In this document: piece by piece, positions 1 through 9,146 of the stretch
Numbering within the stretch: position 1 is the stretch's first letter
Layout of the letters: each line of letters begins with the position of its first letter
Source of the DNA: Malaciobacter pacificus
GTDB taxonomy: Bacteria > Campylobacterota > Campylobacteria > Campylobacterales > Arcobacteraceae
Length of the DNA stretch: 64,000 nt
Direction of reading: 5' to 3'
NCBI RefSeq assembly: GCF_004214795.1
Contig: NZ_CP035928.1
Span: forward strand, 868,001-932,000
Position numbers and translations under genes: made by a program
The notes under the pieces: generated by a model
The model's input: only the letters and a program-made list of their open reading frames with translations
The model's database searches: none
What the model was told of the DNA's origin: nothing

Positions 1-1
1 T

Positions 2-382
2 GCATTTGCTTCAATTGGAAATGATAAAATCAAAGTATTAGATTTCACAAGTGAACAATTAGCAAAAATTACGGAAAACTATCCAGTATGGACACCATTT
101 AATATTAAAGCTGGTACATACCCAGGTCAAGATAAAGATATTAATACTATTGCTCAACCAAACTTATTAGTTGTTACAAAAGATACTCCTGAAGAAACAG
201 TTTATCTTTTAACTAAAACTATTTATGAAAACTTACCATTCTTAAATACAGTACATAAAGCTACAAAAGCTATGTCTTTAGATAAAGCAATTAGTGGTTT
301 ACCAATGCCTCTTCACCCAGGTGCTGCAAGATTCTACAAAGAACAAGGTATCAATATTCCTGCAAACTTAATTGCAAAATAA
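2..382 (+). CDS. TAXI-family TRAP transporter substrate-binding protein, C-terminal part
   Basis: The window opens inside this gene; the last 126 residues are visible and end at TAA 380-382. The visible part includes a YPVWTPFNIKAGTYPGQ segment and the ending SLDKAISGLPMPLHPGAARFYKEQG, typical of the C-terminal lobe of TAXI receptors. These are periplasmic proteins that capture organic acids or amino acids and deliver them to a fused TRAP membrane subunit. Exactly such a permease follows about 100 bp downstream, so the two very probably form one transporter. The substrate cannot be read from the sequence. The N-terminus and signal peptide lie outside the window. Confidence 0.88.
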   Translation, partial: AFASIGNDKIKVLDFTSEQLAKITENYPVWTPFNIKAGTYPGQDKDINTIAQPNLLVVTKDTPEETVYLLTKTIYENLPFLNTVHKATKAMSLDKAISGLPMPLHPGAARFYKEQGINIPANLIAK

Positions 383-394
383 TTGATTTTTAGT

Positions 395-415
395 CAAGAG
401 AACCCACTTCTCTTG
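395..415 (+). promoter_or_regulatory. Intercistronic hairpin between TRAP binding protein and permease
   Basis: A perfect 8-bp stem (CAAGAGAA / TTCTCTTG) with a five-base loop lies 13 bp after the binding-protein stop. No T-run follows it, so it looks more like a 3' stabiliser or partial attenuator than a full terminator. Such hairpins commonly let a binding protein be made in excess over its permease; that role is inferred here. Confidence 0.55.
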
Positions 416-483
416 GCATATATTATATATAAGTAATTGTCTATTATTTATCTATTATATATAACGCTATTTAGGAAGAAGTA

Positions 484-2433
484 ATGATAAAAATAAAATA
501 TTTTAAAGAGATAACATTTGTTTATGCCATATTTATTTCACTATTTCATTTTGGAATAAATATTTGGGGAGGGTTGAGTGATTTATGGTTTAATAGTGCT
601 CATTTTGCACTATTAGCATCACTTGGATTTTTAACTTACGAAGCTTCAAAAGGAGAAGATGAAGTTAGTATATTAAATCTATTATTTGCAATACTTTCTC
701 TTGCAACATTTGCTTATATGATGTTTTTTGAAGAATCACTATATGAAGTTGCAAAAGGTCAAATGAGAACTAGTGATTTAATAGTTGCAGGTATGACAAT
801 AGTTTTAGCTATAGAAATGGTTAGAAAGACTACTGGATATATTATTCCTGGAATTATCATTTTCTGTATTGCATATTTACTATTTTTAGGTCAACATTTT
901 GAGGGTGTTTTTGCATTTGCTGGTATGAGTGTTGAAAGATTTTTATATAGAATGTTCTATACAAATGAAGGATTATTTGGTCCAATTGCTACAATCTCAG
1001 CAACTTATGTATTTATGTTTATTCTTTTTGCAGCCTTTTTATTAAAATCTGGGGCAGGTGATTTTATCGTTGATGTAGCAGATGCCGTTGCTGGAAAATA
1101 TACTGGAGGAACTGGACATGTTGCAGTAATTTCATCAGCTATGATGGGAACTATTTCTGGAAGTGCCGTTGCAAACACAGTTAGTACAGGCTCTATCACA
1201 ATCCCTATGATGAAAAAAGCAGGCTTTAAAGGTGAGTTCGCAGCTGCAGTTGAAGCAGCAGCAAGTACTGGGGGTCAAATTATGCCTCCAATTATGGGAG
1301 CAGGGGCATTTATCATGGCTCAGATGACTCATATACCTTTTGTGACTATTATTTCAGTTTCTATTTTACCTGCTATTTTATATTTTGCTTCAATCGCATT
1401 TTATATCAATATTCATGCAAAAGAGAATAATATTAAAGGTGAGAAAAAGAATGTAAAAGTATTGCCAATATTAAGAGAAGGTTTTCACTTTATAATTCCT
1501 CTTTCAACTTTAGTAGGGCTTTTGATTTACGGATTTACGCCAACATATTCTGCAGGTATTGCAATAGTTACTATTGTTTTAGCTTCTTATTTAACAAAAA
1601 ACAAAAGAATGGGAATAAAAGAGATTTTAGAAGCTTTAGCATTAGGAAGTAAAAATATGATTGTAACTGGAGTTTTACTAGTTGCAGTTGGAATTATTGT
1701 TGGTATTATAAATATTTCTGGAATAGGAATTACTTTTTCACAACTAATTATGGAGTGGTCTGGTAACTCTTTACTTTTAGCTATTGTTTTAGTTGCAGTA
1801 GCTTCACTTGTATTAGGAATGGGATTACCAGTTACTGCTTCTTATGTAGTATTATCAGTTTTATCAGCACCTGCTCTAGTTGGATTAATGTTAAGTCCTG
1901 AAATGGCTGCACTTGTAAATGCTGGTATTCAAATTCCAGAAGTTACTATGTATTTATTATCAGCTCACTTGATAATCTTTTGGCTTTCTCAAGATTCAAA
2001 TCTTACGCCACCTGTATGTTTAGCAGCATTTGCAGCAGCTGCTATTGCAAAAACTCCACCTATGAAAACTGGTATGGTTTCATGGAAAGTAGGTAAGGGA
2101 ATGTATATTATTCCATTACTATTTGCATTTACTCCATTAGTAAATGGTTCTTGGTTTGAAAGGTTTGAAATCTTTGGCTTTGCACTATTTGGTATTATGA
2201 GTTTTTCTATTGTTATGGAAGGTTTTTGGGATAAAAAAATGTCTATATTAGAAAGAGTTATCTTTGCATTTGCCGCATTTTTTCTATTGACTCCTGATAG
2301 TGTATTTAATATTGAGAGTTTCTTTGGTATTATTCAAAATACACATTTATTAGGCTTTGGTATTTTTGCTGTAGCTATAATAATGCATAAAATGTTATCA
2401 AAAGAGGAAAGAGCTTATGCAAGAGCTAATTAA
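484..2433 (+). CDS. TRAP transporter permease, fused 4TM/12TM subunit
   Basis: This 649-residue inner-membrane protein joins the small (DctQ-like, roughly residues 1-170) and large (DctM-like) TRAP subunits in one chain, as is usual for TAXI systems. It is almost entirely hydrophobic helices. Conserved large-subunit stretches are visible, including GTGHVAVISSAMMGTISGSAVAN near residue 210 and GMGLPVTASYVVL near 445. It should drive Na+- or H+-coupled uptake of the ligand caught by the TAXI protein just upstream. The ATG follows a good AGGAAG site. The 3' end overlaps the next gene by 17 nt, implying translational coupling. The substrate is unknown. Confidence 0.92.
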   Translation: MIKIKYFKEITFVYAIFISLFHFGINIWGGLSDLWFNSAHFALLASLGFLTYEASKGEDEVSILNLLFAILSLATFAYMMFFEESLYEVAKGQMRTSDLIVAGMTIVLAIEMVRKTTGYIIPGIIIFCIAYLLFLGQHFEGVFAFAGMSVERFLYRMFYTNEGLFGPIATISATYVFMFILFAAFLLKSGAGDFIVDVADAVAGKYTGGTGHVAVISSAMMGTISGSAVANTVSTGSITIPMMKKAGFKGEFAAAVEAAASTGGQIMPPIMGAGAFIMAQMTHIPFVTIISVSILPAILYFASIAFYINIHAKENNIKGEKKNVKVLPILREGFHFIIPLSTLVGLLIYGFTPTYSAGIAIVTIVLASYLTKNKRMGIKEILEALALGSKNMIVTGVLLVAVGIIVGIINISGIGITFSQLIMEWSGNSLLLAIVLVAVASLVLGMGLPVTASYVVLSVLSAPALVGLMLSPEMAALVNAGIQIPEVTMYLLSAHLIIFWLSQDSNLTPPVCLAAFAAAAIAKTPPMKTGMVSWKVGKGMYIIPLLFAFTPLVNGSWFERFEIFGFALFGIMSFSIVMEGFWDKKMSILERVIFAFAAFFLLTPDSVFNIESFFGIIQNTHLLGFGIFAVAIIMHKMLSKEERAYARAN

Positions 2434-3013
2434 TACATTAGAAAATTGTGGATATAAAGTTCATTTAGCTAAAGATAAAAATGAAGCTTTTGAAATATCT
2501 AAAACATATATAAAAGATGGAATTTCAGTTGGGCTTGGTGGTTCAACTTCAGTTGGTCAAATTGGGCTTTTAGATTATTTAGTTAAAAATGAAAACATCA
2601 CTTTATATAACCAGTATGAAGCTGGAATAACTATGGATGAAAACATAGAAAGAAGAAGAAAAGGTATGCTAACAGACCTTTATGTTACAGGAACAAATAC
2701 ACTTACAAAAGATGGAAAACTTGTAAATGCTGATGGTAGTGGAAATAGAGTTGCAGCTATGATATTTGGACCTAAAAATGTTTTAGTTATAGTTGGAAAA
2801 AATAAAATAGTAGATACTGTTGAAGATGGTTTTAAAAGAATTATGGAAGTTGCTGCTGTTAAAAATATAGATAGAATGAATTCAAAAGCAATAGAAATGG
2901 GAAAAGAACCAAGACATAACTTAGATAATATTGCTAATAAATTTTCTTATATTAAAGCTGATGATAAAGATAGAATTATCTTAGTTTTAGTAGATGAAGA
3001 GTTAGGTTTTTAG
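2417..3013 (+). CDS. LUD-domain protein (LutC/YkgG family)
   Basis: A 198-residue cytoplasmic protein with the LUD (DUF162) fold: GGSTSVGQIGLLDYL near residue 40 and DLYVTGTNTLTKDGKLVNADGSGNRVAAMIFGPKNVLVIVGKNK in the middle are typical. LutC-type proteins belong to lactate oxidation complexes, but here no LutA or LutB partner is present; this is the stand-alone LUD type. The start lies inside the permease gene, so the two are translated together, suggesting a role in handling what the TRAP system imports, possibly a 2-hydroxy acid. That link is inference. Confidence 0.8.
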   Translation: MQELINTLENCGYKVHLAKDKNEAFEISKTYIKDGISVGLGGSTSVGQIGLLDYLVKNENITLYNQYEAGITMDENIERRRKGMLTDLYVTGTNTLTKDGKLVNADGSGNRVAAMIFGPKNVLVIVGKNKIVDTVEDGFKRIMEVAAVKNIDRMNSKAIEMGKEPRHNLDNIANKFSYIKADDKDRIILVLVDEELGF

Positions 3014-3014
3014 A

Positions 3015-3926
3015 CTATATAAAATAGTTTAAAAACAGTATTATAAACAGTGCAGACACTAAAGTTTGTACTGTAATAATACTTGTCATTAACTCTAAAT
3101 TTCCTCCAAGTTGCCTTGCAAGTATAAAAGAACTAGGTGCAGTTGGTAAAACTCCAAATAAAACTAACACAGCAATCATTATATCACTTAGTTCAAAATA
3201 CAATCCAAATATATAAATTAGAAGTGGTAAAACTATAAATTTCCCTATACACGTAATAATTAAATCTTTTTTTGCACTTTTTATTTCTTTTAAAACTAAT
3301 GCAAAACCAACAGATAAAAGTCCCATAGGAAGGGCAGCTTTACTTAATATTTCAAGAAGATTTTCTATGCTTACATGAAGTGGAATTTCTAAAAAGTTTA
3401 TTCCTGCGCCAATAGCACAAGCTATAATCAATGGGTTAGTAACTATTGATTTCACTAAGTATTTAAAATCTAATTTATCATTATCACTATAAAGTGCAAA
3501 GATAGTTACACAAAGTATATTTATAAAAGGTATAGCAAAGGTTAGAATAATAGCTGATAATATTAGACCTTCATCTCCAAATATTGAACCACTTAAAGCT
3601 AAAAATACATAGGTATTAAATCTAATACCTCCTTGAACTATAGAGGTAAATGAACTATTTTTAGTAGGACTAAACTTATTAAATATAATTAAAACAACCA
3701 TAGTGAAAAATATTGCTAAAAGTGAAGCTAATACAAAATTAATACTATCAGCGTGAAACTGTGCGCTTGAGAGTTTATATATTAAAAGTGAAGGCATAAG
3801 TACGAAATATGTTAGCTTATCTGCCATTGGCCAGAACTCATTTGATGGAAAACTTATTCTTTTAAAGAAGTATCCAATTAGTATCAGTGAAAAGACTGGA
3901 ATAAGTGCTGAAAATATATGTATCAT
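3015..3926 (-). CDS. AEC-family (auxin efflux carrier-like) transporter
   Basis: A 303-residue membrane protein with about ten predicted helices. The opening FSALIPVFSLILIGYFFKR and the ending FGVLPTAPSSFILARQLGG match the AEC family, whose bacterial members carry dicarboxylates such as malate and malonate. It converges on the LUD gene with one base between their stop codons. The region upstream of its start is shared with the divergent AGCS gene. No strong ribosome site is visible before the ATG. Substrate and direction are not determinable. Confidence 0.85.
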   Translation of the reverse strand: MIHIFSALIPVFSLILIGYFFKRISFPSNEFWPMADKLTYFVLMPSLLIYKLSSAQFHADSINFVLASLLAIFFTMVVLIIFNKFSPTKNSSFTSIVQGGIRFNTYVFLALSGSIFGDEGLILSAIILTFAIPFINILCVTIFALYSDNDKLDFKYLVKSIVTNPLIIACAIGAGINFLEIPLHVSIENLLEILSKAALPMGLLSVGFALVLKEIKSAKKDLIITCIGKFIVLPLLIYIFGLYFELSDIMIAVLVLFGVLPTAPSSFILARQLGGNLELMTSIITVQTLVSALFIILFLNYFI

Positions 3927-4016
3927 AAAGGTATAATATCCAAAAAATATTGAGCATACACACTTTTAGCACCCTTTGGATTGTTAAACTTTCAATAAAT
4001 AAAAAAAGGAGACATA

Positions 4017-5465
4017 ATGTTAGCTGAAATTAATTCGTTTTTAAATGACTTGATTTGGGGTAATATATTAATTTATTTATTACCAGTGTTAGGACTATTT
4101 TTTACAGTTAGTTCAAGATTTGTACAGTTTAGATATTTCTTTAAGATGTTCAATATTTTAAGGGATACAGTACATGATAAAGAGGGACATATTAGTTCGT
4201 TCCAAGCTTTAATGCTAAGTGTTGCTGGACGTGTTGGTGGAGGAAATATAGCTGGAGTTGCAGTAGCTATTACTCTTGGAGGTCCAGGGGCTGTATTTTG
4301 GATGTGGGTTATTGGACTTATTGGTATGGCAACAAGTTTCTTTGAGTGTTCATTAGCTCAATTATACAAAGAAAAAGATGGTCAAGATTGTAAGGTTTAT
4401 AGAGGAGGACCTGCTTATTATGCTACAAAGGCACTAGGTCAAAGATGGTTAGGGGTAATAATCTCTATTTTACTTATGATTACTTTTGGTTTTGCATTTA
4501 ATGCAACACAATCTTTTATTATTACTACTTCATTTGAATCTTCATTTGAAATTCCTACATATGTAACTGGAGTTTTATTAACATTTATTTTTGCTATTAC
4601 TGTATTTGGTGGAATTAAAAGAATTACAAAATTATCTGAAGTAATTGTTCCAATTATGGCTGTTAGTTATTTACTTATTGCTCTTGTTGTGATTATTTTA
4701 AACTTCGATAAAATTCCTTCTTTAATTACTATGATTGTAACTGAAGCATTTAATCCAAGTACTGCAATAGCTGGTGGAATAGGTGCAGTGTTAATTCAAG
4801 GAGCTAAAAGAGGAATGTTCTCAAATGAAGCAGGTCTTGGAAGTGCACCAAATGTAGCAGCTGTTGCTTATGTGGCACACCCTGTTCAACAAGGTATTGT
4901 TCAGTCGTTCTCAGTGTTTATTGATACAATTATTCTTTGTTCTTGTACAGCATTTATTATTCTTTTATCAGGAGTTTATGTTCCTGGAAATGAAGGTGTT
5001 CAAGGAGTATTACTTACTCAAAATGCATTGATTGAGCATATTGGTCCTTTTGGTGGATATTTTGTAACATTTGCTTTATTACTGTTTGGTTTTTCTTCAA
5101 TGCTATATAACTACTATCTAGCAGAAAATAGTTTAAACTTTTTCTCAAAAGGTAATGTAACTTTATTTAATGCCTTTAGAGTTTTTTGTGTTGCCTTAAT
5201 TGTTTGGGGTTCTATGCAAGATTTAGGTTCTATTTTTACATTTGCAGATCTTTCTATGGGATTATTAGCAGTTATTAATATGGTTGTAATTGCACTATTA
5301 TATAAACCTGTTATTGCACTTATAAAAGGTTATGATAAACAAATTAGTGAGGGTAAAAAGCCAGTTCTTAGATATAATAACTACAATGAATTTAATATTG
5401 ATAAAGAGACTTGGAAAGAGATTGTTGATAATATTAATGATACAAGAAAAGAAGATAAAAAGTAA
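4017..5465 (+). CDS. AGCS-family sodium:alanine/glycine symporter
   Basis: 482 residues, full length for the family, with about eleven transmembrane helices. SVAGRVGGGNIAGVAVAI near residue 70 and GAVFWMWVIGLIGMATSFFE near 90 are the family's signature region; GAKRGMFSNEAGLGSAPN near 260 is also diagnostic. It imports alanine, glycine or a similar amino acid with Na+. The ATG follows AAAAAGGAGACATA. A strong hairpin terminator overlaps its stop codon, so it is probably a single-gene unit divergent from the AEC gene. Confidence 0.93.
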   Translation: MLAEINSFLNDLIWGNILIYLLPVLGLFFTVSSRFVQFRYFFKMFNILRDTVHDKEGHISSFQALMLSVAGRVGGGNIAGVAVAITLGGPGAVFWMWVIGLIGMATSFFECSLAQLYKEKDGQDCKVYRGGPAYYATKALGQRWLGVIISILLMITFGFAFNATQSFIITTSFESSFEIPTYVTGVLLTFIFAITVFGGIKRITKLSEVIVPIMAVSYLLIALVVIILNFDKIPSLITMIVTEAFNPSTAIAGGIGAVLIQGAKRGMFSNEAGLGSAPNVAAVAYVAHPVQQGIVQSFSVFIDTIILCSCTAFIILLSGVYVPGNEGVQGVLLTQNALIEHIGPFGGYFVTFALLLFGFSSMLYNYYLAENSLNFFSKGNVTLFNAFRVFCVALIVWGSMQDLGSIFTFADLSMGLLAVINMVVIALLYKPVIALIKGYDKQISEGKKPVLRYNNYNEFNIDKETWKEIVDNINDTRKEDKK

Positions 5466-5482
5466 GCTCTTGCTTACTTTTT
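5457..5482 (+). terminator. Intrinsic terminator after the AGCS symporter
   Basis: An 11-bp perfect stem (AAAAAGTAAGC / GCTTACTTTTT) with a TCTT loop ends in a T-run. It begins within the last codons of the symporter gene and finishes 17 bp before the next start. Confidence 0.85.
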
Positions 5483-5499
5483 ATAGTTGAGGATATAAG

Positions 5500-6609
5500 A
5501 TGTTTAACAAAGAGGGAATTCCTTTTTTTATAATTACAATACCATTTTTATGTGTAATATTTATATCTATATTTTCAACATCATATTACTTAAAATTAAC
5601 ACAAGAAGATTTTGAAAAATCAAAAAAAGAGATAATTTTAAACTTTGAAAAAAGAGTTGCTTTAAATATAATTGAACAAAAGAGTATTGAGTTAAAAATA
5701 CAACAAGAAAAATTTAAAAAATTTATGATAGTTATGACTTCTATCTTAGTAGTATTTTTAGCTCTTTTCTCATATTTAATGATGACAATCATAAAAGATG
5801 TGATAAATAAGTATGTCACAAAAGTAAATCAAAAAGAAGCAAAACTTCAATATCTAAATAAGAATCTAGAATCAAAAGTTCAAGCAGGGATACAAGAAGC
5901 AAAACAAAAAGATAAAAAAATATTAGAACAAGCAAAACTAGCAAGAATTGGTTCTATGATTAGTATGATTGCTCATCAATGGAGACAACCACTAAGTCAA
6001 TTAAGTGCAATATTGATGGAACTTCAAACTGCCACAAGATTTAAAAAAGTTGATGAAGAACATATTTATAAAGCAGTTGAAAAAAGTGATGAGATGATTG
6101 AGTTTATGTCAAATACTATTGATGATTTTAGAAACTTTTATAAGCCAGATAAGACCAAAGAAGAGTTTTTATTATCAGATTCATGTAAAAAAGCTATAAA
6201 TATAATTGAAGCTACTTTATATAATTTAAATATAGAACTAAATTTAAATATAGTAAATGATAAGAAAATATATGGATACCCCACAGAATTTTCTCAAGTT
6301 ATATTAAATATTATCTCAAATGCTAAAGATATTTTAGTTGAAAAAAAGATTTCTAAGCCAAGAATAATTTTGACAATTGATACAAAAGGGGTATTGGGAA
6401 TTATTGAAATTGAAGATAATGCTGGTGGAATAAGTTGTGAAAATATGGAATTGATTTTTGACCCATATTTTAGTACAAAAGACTCATCAAAAGGAACTGG
6501 ACTTGGACTTTATGTTTCAAAACTAATAGTTAAGCGAAATATGGGTGGTGAACTTAGTGTTTATAATAGTGAAAAGGGAGCTGTTTTTAAAATAGTTATT
6601 GCAGGATAA
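5500..6609 (+). CDS. Sensor histidine kinase
   Basis: 369 residues. Two membrane helices (about 9-27 and 72-95) flank a very short extracytoplasmic segment, followed by a coiled coil (about 110-150). The H-box is AHQWRQPLSQL with phospho-acceptor His159, then an ATPase domain with N-box around ILNIISNAKD, DNAGG near 307 and GTGLGLY near 332. The HQWRQPL type is very common in Campylobacterota. The input domain is too small to suggest a ligand. It is followed three bases later by its likely partner regulator. Confidence 0.92.
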   Translation: MFNKEGIPFFIITIPFLCVIFISIFSTSYYLKLTQEDFEKSKKEIILNFEKRVALNIIEQKSIELKIQQEKFKKFMIVMTSILVVFLALFSYLMMTIIKDVINKYVTKVNQKEAKLQYLNKNLESKVQAGIQEAKQKDKKILEQAKLARIGSMISMIAHQWRQPLSQLSAILMELQTATRFKKVDEEHIYKAVEKSDEMIEFMSNTIDDFRNFYKPDKTKEEFLLSDSCKKAINIIEATLYNLNIELNLNIVNDKKIYGYPTEFSQVILNIISNAKDILVEKKISKPRIILTIDTKGVLGIIEIEDNAGGISCENMELIFDPYFSTKDSSKGTGLGLYVSKLIVKRNMGGELSVYNSEKGAVFKIVIAG

Positions 6610-6612
6610 AAA

Positions 6613-7296
6613 ATGACAACATTTGATTTAGAAGAGTTAAAAGATATTTCGATTTTATGTGTAGAAGATGAAGATGGAATAAGAGATAGTATTGTTAATA
6701 CTTTGGGATACTATTTTAATAATGTTTATGAAGCTAGTAATGGGAATGAAGGCTATGAAATGTATGAATATTATAAGCCAAAAATTGTTTTATCTGATAT
6801 TCAAATGAAAGATTGTGATGGTATAGAGTTTGTAAAGAAAATTAGACAAAAAGATGAAAATACAATTATTATAATGTTGACTGCTTATTCAAATGAAGAG
6901 TACTTACTTGAACTGATAAATTTAAACATTAATCATTTTATTTTAAAACCATTAAATACAAAGAAACTTGATGAGATTTTCAAAAAGATATTAAGTAAAA
7001 ATGATGAATGTATAGTTTTATTTGAAAATTTGATACTTGATTTAAAAAAAAGAGAGTTAGTTTATAAAAATAATGAGGTAATACCTTTAAGAAAAAGGGA
7101 AAAAGATTTTTTAAAACTTTTATATGACAATAAAGATGGCATACTGTCTTATGAAAAAATAGAGTGTGAAATCTGGATTGATAAAGAGATGACAAGTTAT
7201 GCACTTAAATCATTAGTCAAAGAGATTAGAAATAAACTGCCTATAAATATAATTAAAAATGTTCCACAAGAGGGCTATACTTTAGTTAAAAACTAA
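6613..7296 (+). CDS. OmpR-type response regulator
   Basis: 227 residues. The receiver domain has the acidic pair in VEDEDG, phospho-acceptor Asp62 in LSDIQMKDCDG and the conserved Lys in FILKPL near 113. A winged-helix DNA-binding domain fills roughly residues 130-225 (REKDFLKLLYDN, then the ending KLPINIIKNVPQEGYTLV). It lies 3 bp after the kinase stop, so both form a two-component operon. Its targets are unknown; the neighbouring transporter and aspartase genes are candidates only by position. Confidence 0.9.
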   Translation: MTTFDLEELKDISILCVEDEDGIRDSIVNTLGYYFNNVYEASNGNEGYEMYEYYKPKIVLSDIQMKDCDGIEFVKKIRQKDENTIIIMLTAYSNEEYLLELINLNINHFILKPLNTKKLDEIFKKILSKNDECIVLFENLILDLKKRELVYKNNEVIPLRKREKDFLKLLYDNKDGILSYEKIECEIWIDKEMTSYALKSLVKEIRNKLPINIIKNVPQEGYTLVKN

Positions 7297-7332
7297 AGTT
7301 AGCCAACTTCATAAGAGTGATACTAACTGGTT

Positions 7333-7612
7333 TTATAGTCTATCATTTAAATAGTAGCTAAAATCTTCACTTGCCATGATTGGTGTTGGTAAATCACTTT
7401 TCCAGTTTTCACCTAAAGTTTCTTGAAGTTTTTCTCTCATAATTGAAGCTTGAAGATTATGATTTGTTGAAGGTTTAAAGTAATTGCACTAGCTATAAGA
7501 GTAATAGTAGGACCTTTTTTATTACTTGCTAAATAACCTACTGTTCTAGTATTTGCAAAAGTTTTAAATGAAATATTATGTTTTATACATATTTTCTCTT
7601 TTGTAATTGTTT
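7333..7612 (-). pseudogene. Decayed remnant of an M20-family amidohydrolase
   Basis: On the minus strand two pieces of one protein survive in different frames. Upstream (about 7500-7575) reads RTVGYLASNKKGPTITLIA, which matches the N-terminal core of M20D peptidases (usually TGVVGxLKGxxPGPTIALRAD). Downstream (7333-7485) reads FKPSTNHNLQASIMREKL, then PIMASEDFSYYLNDRL and a stop, matching their C-terminal region (PxMGSEDFSYYL). The roughly 270 residues between, including most metal ligands, are gone. Members include hippurate hydrolase and N-acyl amino acid hydrolases. The call rests on motif recognition and fills most of the gap before aspA. Confidence 0.65.
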
Positions 7613-7712
7613 TGTTAAGTATTTATAATAATATTTATAAATTTTATAATAAAACCACTTTTTGCGCACTTTTATATATTATAATTTAACAAATTTATTC
7701 AAAAGGATAAAT

Positions 7713-9146
7713 ATGGAAGAGTTTTTCCGTATAGAAAAAGATTTTTTAGGTGAGAAGAAAATTGAAAAAGATGCTTATTATGGGATTCAAACTTTAAGAG
7801 CTAAAGAGAATTTTCATATAACAAAAACCAATATATCATTATTTCCAAATTTTATAAAATCACTTGCAAAAGTAAAAAAAGCTTGTGCTTTAGCAAATCA
7901 TGAATTAGGTGATTTAACTGATATTCAAACTGACGCTATTATTCAAGCTTGTAATGAAATTATTGATGGTAAGTTCTATGATCAATTTATTGTTGACCCA
8001 ATTCAAGGGGGTGCTGGAACTTCAACAAATATGAATACAAATGAAGTTATTGCTAATAGGGCTTTAGAAATTTTAGGATATGAAAGAAGTAGTTACGATA
8101 TTATTCATCCTAATAATCATATTAATATGAGTCAATCAACAAATGATGTTTATCCAACTGCTATAAAGCTTACATTATTTGATTTAATCTATAAATTAAA
8201 AGATAGTCTACGATTTTTAAGGGACACTTTTAATGAAAAATCAGTAGAGTTCAAAGATGTACTTAAAATGGGAAGAACTCAATTACAAGATGCAGTTCCT
8301 ATGACTTTAGGTCAAGAGTTTAAAACATTTGCAACTATGATTGATGAAGATATTTATAGATTAAGAGAAGCTCAAGCACTTTTAAAAGAGGTAAATCTTG
8401 GAGCAACTGCAATAGGTACTGGAATTAATACTAAAAAAGAGTATAGAAGAAAAGCTATTAAATACTTAAGAGAAGTTACAGGTGTTGATTATGTTAGTGC
8501 AGGGGATTTAATAGAAGCAACACAAGATACGGGAATATTTGTACATATTTCAGGTATTTTAAAAAGAGTAGCTATTAAAATATCTAAGATTTGTAATGAC
8601 TTAAGACTACTTAGCTCAGGTCCAAGAGCAGGGTTAAATGAGATAAACCTTCCACCACTACAACCAGGAAGTTCAATAATGCCTGGAAAAGTGAACCCAG
8701 TAATTCCTGAAGTTGTAAATCAAGTAGCATTTGATGTTATTGGTGCTGATGCAACAATCTCAATTGCAAGTGAAGGAGGTCAGCTACAGTTAAATGTATT
8801 TGAGCCATTAATTGCATATAAACTCTTTAACTCAATAAATATGATGAGAAGAGCATTCCATACACTTGCCACAAAATGTGTTAAGGGAATCACTGCAAAC
8901 GAAGAAGTTTGTATGAACAATATTTTAAACTCAGTTACTTTAGTAACGTGTTTAAATCCAATTTTAGGTTATGAAAAAAGTTCAGCTTTAGCAAAAGAAG
9001 CCCTTGCAACAAATAAAAGAGTATATGATATTATTTTAGAGCAAAAATTGTTCACAAAAGAAGAGTTAGATGAACTTTTACATCCAAGAAATATGGTAAA
9101 TAATTATGATGAAAAAGAGGGAAATGATGAAGATAACTGTGATTAA
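7713..9146 (+). CDS. aspA: Aspartate ammonia-lyase (aspartase)
   Basis: Converts L-aspartate to fumarate and ammonia. 477 residues from the ATG at 7713, which has AAAAGGATAA upstream; an in-frame start 51 bp earlier lacks a ribosome site and adds residues foreign to the family. The fumarase/aspartase signature GSSIMPGKVNPVIPEV is present near residue 320, with GGAGTSTNMNTNEVIANRA near 93 and NMSQSTNDVYPTA near 135. In this group of bacteria aspartase feeds fumarate into respiration and the TCA cycle. The 3' end overlaps the asparaginase gene, linking asparagine and aspartate breakdown. Confidence 0.96.
   Translation: MEEFFRIEKDFLGEKKIEKDAYYGIQTLRAKENFHITKTNISLFPNFIKSLAKVKKACALANHELGDLTDIQTDAIIQACNEIIDGKFYDQFIVDPIQGGAGTSTNMNTNEVIANRALEILGYERSSYDIIHPNNHINMSQSTNDVYPTAIKLTLFDLIYKLKDSLRFLRDTFNEKSVEFKDVLKMGRTQLQDAVPMTLGQEFKTFATMIDEDIYRLREAQALLKEVNLGATAIGTGINTKKEYRRKAIKYLREVTGVDYVSAGDLIEATQDTGIFVHISGILKRVAIKISKICNDLRLLSSGPRAGLNEINLPPLQPGSSIMPGKVNPVIPEVVNQVAFDVIGADATISIASEGGQLQLNVFEPLIAYKLFNSINMMRRAFHTLATKCVKGITANEEVCMNNILNSVTLVTCLNPILGYEKSSALAKEALATNKRVYDIILEQKLFTKEELDELLHPRNMVNNYDEKEGNDEDNCD

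Noticed and set aside
1005-1332. Antisense open frames inside the TRAP permease
   Set aside because: They lack ribosome sites and plausible protein composition, and lie opposite strongly conserved transporter sequence.
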